Notes under the pieces: generated by a model
Told to the model about the DNA's origin: nothing
The model's input: only the letters and a program-made list of their open reading frames with translations
The model's database searches: none
Translations under genes and position numbers: made by a program
Part shown: positions 46,530-54,579 of the stretch, piece by piece
Layout of the letters: each line of letters starts with the position of its first letter
Position numbering within the stretch: position 1 is the first letter of the stretch
Assembly: GCA_026129545.1 (NCBI GenBank)
Contig: JAHCHX010000001.1
Span: forward strand, 3,503,001 to 3,567,000
From: Saprospiraceae bacterium
Lineage (GTDB): Bacteria > Bacteroidota > Bacteroidia > Chitinophagales > Saprospiraceae
DNA length: 64,000 nt
Direction: 5' to 3'

Positions 46530-47582
46530 TCACAGACCAATGATTTTCTTCAACAGCGCCTCGTCCACCGCCGCGCCGGCGAAGTCGTCGAAAGCCCGCT
46601 CGGTGACTTTGATGATGTGGTCGGCGATGAATGGGGCTCCTTCGCGGGCACCTTGCTCCGAGTCCTTGATGCAACATTCCCATTCCAACACTGCCCAACC
46701 GTCGTAGTCGTATTGGGCAAGCTTGGAGAAAATAGAGGCAAAATCCACTTGACCGTCGCCGAGCGAGCGGAAGCGCCCGGGGCGGTCCACCCAGCCCTGA
46801 TAGCCGCCATACACGCCGCTTTTGCCCGTTGGGTTGAACTCTGCATCCTTGACGTGGAACATCTTGATGCGCTCGTGATAGAAATCAATATATTGCAAAT
46901 AGTCAAGTTGTTGCAGCACAAAATGTGAAGGGTCGTAGAGAATGTGGCAACGCGGGTGATTGCCAGTGGCCTCCAAGAATCGCTCGAACGTGACCCCGTC
47001 GTGGAGGTCTTCGCCGGGGTGGATTTCGTAGCAAAGGTCAACGCCACATTCATCGAACACGTCGAGGATGGGTCTCCAGCGGTTGGCCAATTCCTTGAAG
47101 GCGGCCTCCACCAAGCCCGCGGGGCGTTGCGGCCAAGGATAGACGGTGTGCCATATCAACGCGCCCGAAAAAGTGACGTGGGCGTTCAGCCCAAGATTGC
47201 GGCTGGCGCGAGCGGCGTTTTTCAAGGTTTGGATAGCCCACTCGGTGCGGGCTTTCGGGTGGCCGTGCAGGTGCGGCGGCGCGAAGGCATCGAACATGAG
47301 GTCGTAAGCGGGATGCACCGCCACGAGCTGGCCTTGTAGGTGGGTGGAGAGCTCGGTGATTTGCACGCCGCACGCCTCGACGCGACCTTTGAGGTCGTCG
47401 CAGTACGTCTTGGATTCGGCAGCCTTTTCGAGGTCAATCAGTCGGCTTTCCCAAGTGGGTATCTGCACGCCGACGTAGCCAAGCGAGGCGGCCCATTTGC
47501 AAATGGGTTCGAGCGCGTTGAACGGTGCTTTGTCGCCCATGAACTGGGCCAAGAAAATAGCAGGACCTTTTATCGTTTTCAT
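46530..47582 (-). CDS. Sugar phosphate isomerase/epimerase (xylose-isomerase-like TIM barrel)
   Basis: The 350-residue protein has the AP-endonuclease-2 / IolE-type barrel: KWAASLGYVGVQIPTWESRL (about 29-48), a central LCYEIHPGEDLHDGVTFERF segment (about 182-201) with Glu and His metal ligands, CHILYDPSHFVLQQLDYLQY (about 212-231) and HVKDAEFNPTGKSGVYGGYQ (about 245-264). Relatives isomerise sugars or inositol derivatives; many sit in Bacteroidota catabolic clusters. The Omp85 gene follows 21 bp downstream on the same strand; no sugar transporter is adjacent. Confidence 0.85.
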   Translation of the reverse strand: MKTIKGPAIFLAQFMGDKAPFNALEPICKWAASLGYVGVQIPTWESRLIDLEKAAESKTYCDDLKGRVEACGVQITELSTHLQGQLVAVHPAYDLMFDAFAPPHLHGHPKARTEWAIQTLKNAARASRNLGLNAHVTFSGALIWHTVYPWPQRPAGLVEAAFKELANRWRPILDVFDECGVDLCYEIHPGEDLHDGVTFERFLEATGNHPRCHILYDPSHFVLQQLDYLQYIDFYHERIKMFHVKDAEFNPTGKSGVYGGYQGWVDRPGRFRSLGDGQVDFASIFSKLAQYDYDGWAVLEWECCIKDSEQGAREGAPFIADHIIKVTERAFDDFAGAAVDEALLKKIIGL

Positions 47583-47844
47583 GCAAGAAAGATGTGTTTG
47601 ATACGTCGAGCAAAGAAAGGGAATCTGTTGCCTTCACCGACGAATAAATTTGGGCAAAAAAGGCAAGAGGCATCGCCGTGCCAACGTTGGTGTATGAAGG
47701 TGTGGCCGCCAATATCCAATGCGGCAAGCCCTGTTTTTCTCTCGAACAACCTACCTTTCACCCCTCAAAAAAAGTGCTTTCACCGAGGCCCCTTTCTGAA
47801 TGGGACGTGTCGAAAGTTTTGCTCAACCAACAATCGCACTCGTC

Positions 47845-48492
47845 ATGGTTTTCAATCTTTCCGAAAAAAACTCTATTGCCAACCAGTTCATCGCCGAATT
47901 GCGGAACGTGGAAATTCAAAAAGACCGGCAGCGTTTTCGCCGCAATTTGGAGCGCGTGGGCGAAGTGCTGGCCTACGAAATTTCTCAAACGCTGCAATAT
48001 GAATTGTACGAAGTGGAAACTCCCCTCGGCGTGTCGCCCGTCATGTTGCCCGCGCAGCGCATCGTGTTGGGCACGGTATTGCGTGCCGGCCTGCCCATGC
48101 ACCAAGGGATGCTGAACTATTTCGACTCGGCGGACAACGCTTTCATCTCGGCCTTTCGGAGGCTTCACAAAGACGGCTCATTCGATATCCAACTCGACTA
48201 TGTGACCACCCCCGACCTCACCGACTGTGTGCTCATCCTCAGCGACCCCATGTTGGCTACGGGGGCTTCCGTGAACGTGGCCTTGCAGGAGCTCCTGCGC
48301 TTTGGCACACCCGCCGTCATCCACGTTGCCACTGTCATTGCTAGCACGGCAGGTCTTGATACCGTTCGCAGGCGCTATCCCAGAGCCACTATTTGGGCAG
48401 GCGCCATAGATGAGGAATTGACCGCAAAGTCATACATCGTCCCAGGCTTGGGCGACGCGGGGGATTTGGCTTACGGGAACAAGCAACCGTGA
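47845..48492 (+). CDS. upp: Uracil phosphoribosyltransferase
   Basis: The 215-residue enzyme makes UMP from uracil and PRPP. It begins VFNLSEKNSIANQFIAELRN, in line with Bacteroidota upp genes, which have N-termini unlike E. coli. The PRPP-binding loop is CVLILSDPMLATGASVNVAL (about 130-149, in place of the usual VLVDPMLATGGS), and the uracil-binding end has IVPGLGDAGDLAYGN. The start at 47845 is preferred; the frame upstream is not family-like. The gene ends 10 bp from the convergent wecA-like gene. Confidence 0.88.
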   Translation: MVFNLSEKNSIANQFIAELRNVEIQKDRQRFRRNLERVGEVLAYEISQTLQYELYEVETPLGVSPVMLPAQRIVLGTVLRAGLPMHQGMLNYFDSADNAFISAFRRLHKDGSFDIQLDYVTTPDLTDCVLILSDPMLATGASVNVALQELLRFGTPAVIHVATVIASTAGLDTVRRRYPRATIWAGAIDEELTAKSYIVPGLGDAGDLAYGNKQP

Positions 48493-48501
48493 CGAATTGC
48501 C

Positions 48502-49566
48502 TCAGAGAAGAGGCGGCTCGTTGGTTTTGCGGTTTCTGGAAAATTGCTGAAGTGCGAACATGAGCAGGAATATCAACACGATATCGAGCACCAGCAAGGT
48601 AGGTGTACCCAGCCAGTCGAGCATGATAGTGAACACCACGAACAAAATGTTGATGGCAAGTAAAATGGCCGTTGCTTGTGTGTGGCTGCATCCCAAATCG
48701 AGCATGATGTGGTGGATGTGAGTCTTGTCCGGCGAAAAGGGCGAGCGCCCTTGGAGAATGCGCTGCACGAACACCCGCACGGTGTCGTAGAGGGGCAAAA
48801 TCAGGATGCTGACGGCGATGGCGGGGGAAGAATGGAAGGTGCGAGCGGATTGCACCGAGGCGAGATGGTTCATCTCGATGAAATGGATAGACAAAATGGC
48901 GCAAACAGTGCCGATGAGCAGCGACCCCGTGTCGCCCATGAATATCTGAGCGGGCGTGAAATTATATTTCAAAAACGCGGTAATCGCTCCTGCCAAGGAG
49001 AATGCCACAACTGCCAGGGCTGGCGAATGAATCGCATAGAACCAAATTCCCAAACTCACGCAGGCTAACAAGCCGATGGAGCCAGCCAAACCGTTGATGC
49101 CGTCAATCAGGTTGAAAGAATTGATAATCGCGATAATGACGAGCACGGAAAGCACAAAACTCGTCAACTCGGGAAGATCGTGCACCCCAAACACCCCGTA
49201 GAGACTGCTGATGCGCACATCCGCCTTGTAGGCGAGAATAACGGCCACCAACAACTGCGCGGAAAATTTTTTGTAAGGGGAGAGTGGAAGCAAATCATCG
49301 AGGGCGCCGATAAGAAAAATCAACACAAACGCAGCGAGAATGTATTGCAACACGCTGAACGAATCCAAAGGCGTCCACAGCACCACGGCGCAAATCGTGC
49401 CCGCAAATATCCCGATGCCTCCCAAGGATGGCGTCGGCTCCTCATGGGAGCTTCGCTCGTTGGGCCGGTCGTAGATGCGGCGCTCTCGTGCTACCCGAAT
49501 GATGACCGGGATAATCGAGAACGTGAGCGTGAAGGCTGTTATGAAACCCAAAATAATGGCGTACAT
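48502..49566 (-). CDS. WecA/TagO-type undecaprenyl-phosphate glycosyl-1-phosphate transferase
   Basis: The 354-residue membrane enzyme has about eleven hydrophobic segments and the MraY/WecA active-site motifs: SSHEEPTPSLGGIGIFAG (about 39-56), LIGALDDLLPLSPYKKF (about 83-99), NSFNLIDGINGLAGSIGLL (about 145-163), AQIFMGDTGSLLIG (about 199-212) and the cytoplasmic DKTHIHHIMLDLG (about 270-282). It starts lipid-linked glycan synthesis by adding a sugar-1-phosphate to undecaprenyl phosphate. Start at 49566 (MYAIILGF), the first residue of TM1. No glycan cluster is next to it. Confidence 0.88.
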   Translation of the reverse strand: MYAIILGFITAFTLTFSIIPVIIRVARERRIYDRPNERSSHEEPTPSLGGIGIFAGTICAVVLWTPLDSFSVLQYILAAFVLIFLIGALDDLLPLSPYKKFSAQLLVAVILAYKADVRISSLYGVFGVHDLPELTSFVLSVLVIIAIINSFNLIDGINGLAGSIGLLACVSLGIWFYAIHSPALAVVAFSLAGAITAFLKYNFTPAQIFMGDTGSLLIGTVCAILSIHFIEMNHLASVQSARTFHSSPAIAVSILILPLYDTVRVFVQRILQGRSPFSPDKTHIHHIMLDLGCSHTQATAILLAINILFVVFTIMLDWLGTPTLLVLDIVLIFLLMFALQQFSRNRKTNEPPLL

Positions 49567-49648
49567 GGGAGGGGAGCCGGGATGATTTGGCGGTGCAACT
49601 TTCGGGAAGTTCCCCCACATACCGTAATTTGATAGACTTAATTTAAAC

Positions 49649-49693
49649 AAAAAGCCCCACAACTGCCTGTTTCGAGCAATTGCGAGGCTTTTT
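49649..49693 (-). terminator. Bidirectional-looking terminator
   Basis: AAAAAGCCCCACAACTG (49649-49665) pairs at 14 of 17 positions with CAATTGCGAGGCTTTTT (49677-49693). It lies 67 bp after the metalloprotease stop on the minus strand and is flanked by T runs in both directions. Confidence 0.65.
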
Positions 49694-49759
49694 TATTCCT
49701 TGACTCACCACAGCCACCAAGACGAGGGCGTTCCCCTCGCCTGAGTAGTTACAGTGATT

Positions 49760-51538
49760 TTATTTTTTGAAAAACTTCAACACCTGCACTTGGTCAGCCT
49801 CCCGCAGGCGAAGCCAGTAAATGCCTGGCGCGAGGTGTTCCACGGGCTCTTCCAATCGGTTGCGTCCTTTGTCCCAGACAAGTGTCTGTGTGCCAAGCAC
49901 CCGCCCGTTCTGGTCAATGATGTCCATGAACCCATTGAAAGGGGCTGACAAATCTGCCATCAATGACAAGGTGGAATGGCTCACCGGGTTGGGGAAGAGC
50001 TGGAAAGCGCCACTTGCCTCCCCCACCTTCACGGCCTTCACGCCGAAGTTGGTCGTTTGCCCGTCGAAATCCACTTGGCTCAAGCGGTAGTAGTTGAGGC
50101 CGGGGTAGGGTCGAAGGTCGAGCCATTCATAGCGAGTGATGTCGGTGGAGAATTGGCGGCCCGACACTTTTTGCACCATTTCAAAGCGTTTGCCGTCTGC
50201 CGAGCGCTCCACCATGAAGTAGTCGTTGTCTTTTTCGTTGGCGGTCTCCCAAGTCACCAGCACTTGGCGTTGCTGATAGGGCTGCACGTCAAATCTGGTC
50301 AGCGTCACCGGGGCGGCGAATTCATACACATAGTTCATGCACTCCATGTCCTTGACCCCGATGGGGTTGCAGCAAGCGGGGTTCATGTTTTGGTTGGGGT
50401 AAGCGGCGGGGTTGAGGTGGTCCATTCGGTAAGTGTGCGTCATCTCGTGGATGAGCATGAGCTCATAATCGCCTGCCGACAGGCACTCGAAGGTGCCATT
50501 GTTTACCACCACAAAACCCAAGAGGGCATTGTTCCAGGTATCTCCTTTATATTGGTGCGTGGCAGAGGAAAGATAGCTCCCCCCGATGGCCAACACGCCG
50601 GCGCAATTGTTCAGGTTGGCAATCTGGTTGCAAGGGTCATTCAGAAAAATCAAGGTGGTCTGGAAGCCATTCAGCCCGTTCAAAAAACTCACGAAGTCGG
50701 CACCCGTCACGGTACCATCCGCGCAGTTGGGGGAAAAGGAGGTTTGTCCAGCATTGCTTGGGTCTATGCCGGGATAGTTGGCGACCATTGTGCCCAGCAC
50801 CGTGCTCAGCGTGGCATTGAAGCCGGCAGGCGCGTCGGTTTGTTCGTAATAGACCTCGACGCTCTGGTTTTGCCAACGGCAAAGACTTCCGCTTCCGGGC
50901 AGGATAAAATCGCAGCCAGCAGGGAGGGCGCGTGATTGTGGAAAGTCGCTGAGCGAAAGCCCGGTCAGCGCCGAGGAGGCATTCCAAGGAAGCGCGCCGC
51001 CGCTTGCATATTCCCGCAGCAAGTGCATGAGCTCTTGAGCGCGATACACGCCAACTGGCTCGGGCCGCACGCCATCAGGGCGCGACACGAGCGCGATACT
51101 CAAGCCTTCCGCCAGCGGTGCCAAAAACTCCTGGTCGCCAATGATTTTTTTCTCAAAAACATAGTAGGAAAAGGTGATAGGGCGCCAAGCATCGCCCACA
51201 CGGTGCAAGAAGAGCAAATAAGTGCTGCCCACTTCCGGCACAAAATCGCCCGCAATATCCACGAAATAATCCCCCATTCGGTGAGAGTGCTGGCGCAGCG
51301 TGAAAGCTTCGCCCGGGCGCAACGCGCCTTTTGCGGCCTCTTCCACCCGCAGCCTACAGTCGAAAAAAGCAAGGGGGCCAGCAGTGGTCGTGAAGTCGCT
51401 TTCCACCGTTGCCAACACCACCGCCTCGCTGCTTTGGGCCGCTTCGCCCAGATGTTTGAAGGGAATGACCGAAGTGGCCGAGAGATGGTTGGAGAGAAAA
51501 AATAGAACAAAAGGTAGGTAACGAAGGAAGTTTCTCAT
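49760..51538 (-). CDS. Secreted metzincin-like metalloprotease with T9SS sorting domain
   Basis: The 592-residue protein has a signal peptide (LRYLPFVLFFLSNHLSA), an N-terminal beta-rich region (about 25-210), and a protease domain with the zinc motif HEMTHTYRMDH (H364, E365, H368, H374). That is the long HExxHxxxxxH form of metzincins, followed by KDMECMNYVYEF, which may hold the Met-turn. A fibronectin-like segment (VTLTRFDVQPYQQRQVLVTW, about 413-432) precedes a clear type IX C-terminal domain (FQLFPNPVSHSTLSLMADLS ... LAPGIYWLRL). It should be exported through T9SS. A TACCTTTA element is at 51562-51569. Confidence 0.85.
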   Translation of the reverse strand: MRNFLRYLPFVLFFLSNHLSATSVIPFKHLGEAAQSSEAVVLATVESDFTTTAGPLAFFDCRLRVEEAAKGALRPGEAFTLRQHSHRMGDYFVDIAGDFVPEVGSTYLLFLHRVGDAWRPITFSYYVFEKKIIGDQEFLAPLAEGLSIALVSRPDGVRPEPVGVYRAQELMHLLREYASGGALPWNASSALTGLSLSDFPQSRALPAGCDFILPGSGSLCRWQNQSVEVYYEQTDAPAGFNATLSTVLGTMVANYPGIDPSNAGQTSFSPNCADGTVTGADFVSFLNGLNGFQTTLIFLNDPCNQIANLNNCAGVLAIGGSYLSSATHQYKGDTWNNALLGFVVVNNGTFECLSAGDYELMLIHEMTHTYRMDHLNPAAYPNQNMNPACCNPIGVKDMECMNYVYEFAAPVTLTRFDVQPYQQRQVLVTWETANEKDNDYFMVERSADGKRFEMVQKVSGRQFSTDITRYEWLDLRPYPGLNYYRLSQVDFDGQTTNFGVKAVKVGEASGAFQLFPNPVSHSTLSLMADLSAPFNGFMDIIDQNGRVLGTQTLVWDKGRNRLEEPVEHLAPGIYWLRLREADQVQVLKFFKK

Positions 51539-51786
51539 AGTAGATATGGTTTAAAAACGGATAAAGGTAAATCCATGTGCAACTGGAAAACACGCCCATT
51601 TGTGCATATCGAACGACAAACCGCGATTTTTTTGAACTGCTGGTTGTCGTTACATTTGGGGCGGCGATACGTCTCTACCGCGCATTTATCGCAACGTGTT
51701 TGATAAAAAACAGCGGCGACGAAATGATGAAATGCCTTCCCAAACGTTTATAGCGACGAAGAAGGCACACAAGCCCAAATCTTAAC

Positions 51787-52410
51787 ATGAGCACCCACCA
51801 TTTACTTCCCTTTATCGCGCTCTTGCTCACCGTGCCCTTGTCGGCGCAATCCTCCTTTCCTCGCACCGACGACACCCTCTCCCGGAGCGGCGGTGCTTGG
51901 GCGCGCATGGAGGTGGAAAATGGCGACACCACTTTTGTCATGTCGCTGTGGCCCGTGCGCATCGCGGCCAAGCGCAACTTCAAAGACCTCGACGAGCAGC
52001 GCCAATACTATCGCTACCTCCGCGCTTGTCGGAAAGTTTACCCTTACGCGCTGCAAGCCATTGAGTTGTACGAACAGATTCAGGAAGAAACGCAGGACAT
52101 GAACAAGGGCAAGCGTCGCAGGCACATTCGCCGCGAGCACAAGGAACTGAAGGAGGATTTTAAAGAGCAAATGAAAAACCTCTCCAAGACGGAAGGCAAG
52201 GTGCTGATAAAAATGATAGAGCGCGAGCTGGAAAAACCCTTCTTCGACATCATCAAAGAAACACGCGGCGGCACAACGGCAACTTACTGGAACACGATGG
52301 GCAAGCTGTATGGCTACGACCTGAAAAAGCCTTACAAACTTGGCGAGGAGCCGCTGCTCGACGATGCGCTGCTTGACTACGATTTTGGCAACCCGCTCCA
52401 GCACTATTAG
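51787..52410 (+). CDS. DUF4294 family exported protein
   Basis: The 207-residue protein has a signal peptide (LPFIALLLTVPLSAQ) and the DUF4294 body: GDTTFVMSLWPVRIAAKRNF (about 46-65), YYRYLRACRKVYPYALQAIE (about 74-93), a highly charged helix (KRRRHIRREHKELKEDFKEQ), KVLIKMIERELEKPFFDIIK (about 138-157) and the end TYWNTMGKLYGYDLKKPYKL. The family is restricted mainly to Bacteroidota and its role is unknown. The gene runs convergently with the cyclase, 14 bp away. Confidence 0.85.
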   Translation: MSTHHLLPFIALLLTVPLSAQSSFPRTDDTLSRSGGAWARMEVENGDTTFVMSLWPVRIAAKRNFKDLDEQRQYYRYLRACRKVYPYALQAIELYEQIQEETQDMNKGKRRRHIRREHKELKEDFKEQMKNLSKTEGKVLIKMIERELEKPFFDIIKETRGGTTATYWNTMGKLYGYDLKKPYKLGEEPLLDDALLDYDFGNPLQHY

Positions 52411-52424
52411 ACTCGTTGAGGCGC

Positions 52425-54521
52425 TTAGCCATTGACGAAATACATCGCTATTTCCCCTTTGTTTTTTGCGACCAATTTCCCCCGAAACGTGCAGTCGAAC
52501 AGGTGCTTCACCTGCTGATGCGTCGTTTCCGAGATGTTGATTTTGCCCGGTTCGCTGTTTTGCTCCAGCCGTGCCGCGGTGTTCACCGTGTCGCCCCAGA
52601 TATCGTAGGCAAATTTGTGGCTGCCCACCACGCCCGCCACCACCGGGCCAGTATGTATGCCGACCCGCATCTCAAAGACGGGCTTGCCGGCGACAGCGTT
52701 TTTTTGCATGAGCGTATTGAGGCCATGCAGCATTTCGAGGGCGGCTTTCACGGTATCCACCGGGTGCGTGTCGTTGGGAGTAGGCAGGCCGCCCGCGCAC
52801 ATATAGGCATCGCCGATGGTCTTGATTTTTTCCAAACCATATTTGACCACAATGGCATCGAAAAGGCGAAAACAGTCGTCGAGCAGCGCGATGAGCGACT
52901 CCGGCGACACTTGCTCCGCTATTTTGGTGAAGCCTTTGAAATCGGTGAACATCACGGTGACGGACTCGTAGCGCACGGGCTGCACGGCGTTGTGCAATTT
53001 CAACTCCTCCGCCGTTTTTTCAGGCAAGATGTTTTTGAGCAAACCATCGGCGCGCTCGCGCTCGCGCTGAATGGCGGCGTTTTTGGCAGCTAGCTCGCGG
53101 TTGGCGCGGGCGCGGATGCGGTTGCGGTTGAATAGCAGACCAGCGAGTAGCATGAGTGCGACGGCACCGCCCAACAGGGCGTATTGGCGAATGCGGGCGG
53201 TGGCGATTTCGGCTTCCTGCACACGCAATGCCTGCTCCTGTTTCTCTATTTGCTCTTGTTTTTTTCTATCGGTAAAAAACGCCTCTTTTCGGGCATAGTC
53301 TCCCGTGAGTTTTTCGTTGAGGAGCGTGTAGCGCAAGCTGTCATAGCGCACCCTCCACTTGTAGGCAGTTGCAAAATCACCCATGCCCGAATACACTTCC
53401 GAAAAGTCTTTGAACGCTCTTTGCAGGTATTTCAAATCGCCGCTCTCCCGCGCTATGTCGTGATAGGTTTTTGTGTATTTCAGTGCCTTGTCGAATTGCT
53501 TCATGCGGCCATAAGTATCGCCGAATACGTTGTACACCTCCATCAGAGCTTGCGTGTCGCCCGATTCAAGGCATATCTTTTCGGCCTCTCGCAAATAATC
53601 AAGGCTTGTCTGGTAGTTGCCGAGTTTTTTGTGGGCATCTGCCAAATTGGTGTAAACTTGCGCGATGCCCGATTGGTTGTCCATTTTTTTCCAGATATCC
53701 AATGCCCGCATGTAGTAGGGAATGGCTGCGTTCGACGAATCCTTGTTTTTCAGTTCGTCGAGCGCGTTGGCGTAGTCGGTGAGGGCTTCAGCCAAGCGGC
53801 CTTCGTCGTTGAGCTGTTCTCGCAGTTTGAGCGCCTTTTCGTACCACGGGATTGCTTCGGCGTAGCGGTCCAATTCGAGCTGGATGTGCCCCAATTGCGT
53901 GAAAGCCTTGGCGATGCCATCTTGGTCGTTGAGCCGCTCCAAATAAAAGAGGGCATCCAGAATCTGGCTTTGTGCCTCTGGGTAAGAGCCAGTCTCTATG
54001 TAGACGCCTGCGATATTGACAAACGCCCGCGCGATTTTGGCGGTGTCTTGAAGGGTCTTCTGAATGTCAAGATTCCGATTGTGGAACGCCAATGCCGAGT
54101 CGAACCGCCCCATATACTCATACAGTACGCCCAGATTGTTGTAGGATGAGCCGATGTCGCGTTTGTCGCCCAAACGGCGGCGAATGTCAAGCGCCTTGCG
54201 ATAGCAAATTTCTGCTTGCGCATAGTCGCTTCGAAACTCTTCCACCACACCAAGCCCGTTCCACGCGGCGGCCTCGCCTTTTGGGAACTTCAATCGTTGC
54301 GCCAGCGCAATCGCCTCGTTCAGTTTGTTGGCGGCTTCGTCGGTGTGTGTCTCATTGATTTCCCAAGCCAAGTCAATCAGGAGGTTGACGCGATGAGTGT
54401 CCTGTTTGGCTTTTTCCAACAGGCGGGCGAGCGAGTCCGCCACGGGGTTTTGGGCGAAAAAACCAGCAGGCAGCGCGAAAAGCGCTGCGAGGAAGGCGTT
54501 TTTCCAAAACCATTTTTTCAT
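52425..54521 (-). CDS. Adenylate cyclase (class III) with exported TPR sensor region
   Basis: The 698-residue protein has a signal peptide (FLAALFALPAGFFAQ), about seven TPR repeats (about 45-390, e.g. AEICYRKALDIRRRLGDKRD), a TM segment at about 435-455 (YALLGGAVALMLLAGLLF), a short coiled coil and a class III cyclase domain (about 515-690). Metal-binding residues are D527 (FTDFKGFT) and D571 (TIGDAY). The adenine-selecting pair is K567 and D640 (YDIWGD), and the transition-state residues are N647 and R651. These residues predict cAMP rather than cGMP. The topology puts the TPR part in the periplasm, the catalytic part in the cytoplasm. Confidence 0.88.
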   Translation of the reverse strand: MKKWFWKNAFLAALFALPAGFFAQNPVADSLARLLEKAKQDTHRVNLLIDLAWEINETHTDEAANKLNEAIALAQRLKFPKGEAAAWNGLGVVEEFRSDYAQAEICYRKALDIRRRLGDKRDIGSSYNNLGVLYEYMGRFDSALAFHNRNLDIQKTLQDTAKIARAFVNIAGVYIETGSYPEAQSQILDALFYLERLNDQDGIAKAFTQLGHIQLELDRYAEAIPWYEKALKLREQLNDEGRLAEALTDYANALDELKNKDSSNAAIPYYMRALDIWKKMDNQSGIAQVYTNLADAHKKLGNYQTSLDYLREAEKICLESGDTQALMEVYNVFGDTYGRMKQFDKALKYTKTYHDIARESGDLKYLQRAFKDFSEVYSGMGDFATAYKWRVRYDSLRYTLLNEKLTGDYARKEAFFTDRKKQEQIEKQEQALRVQEAEIATARIRQYALLGGAVALMLLAGLLFNRNRIRARANRELAAKNAAIQRERERADGLLKNILPEKTAEELKLHNAVQPVRYESVTVMFTDFKGFTKIAEQVSPESLIALLDDCFRLFDAIVVKYGLEKIKTIGDAYMCAGGLPTPNDTHPVDTVKAALEMLHGLNTLMQKNAVAGKPVFEMRVGIHTGPVVAGVVGSHKFAYDIWGDTVNTAARLEQNSEPGKINISETTHQQVKHLFDCTFRGKLVAKNKGEIAMYFVNG

Positions 54522-54579
54522 GGGTGCAAACTACGGAGTTTGTGGCAATGGAGGGGTTAAAGAGACTCCGATATTCGCC

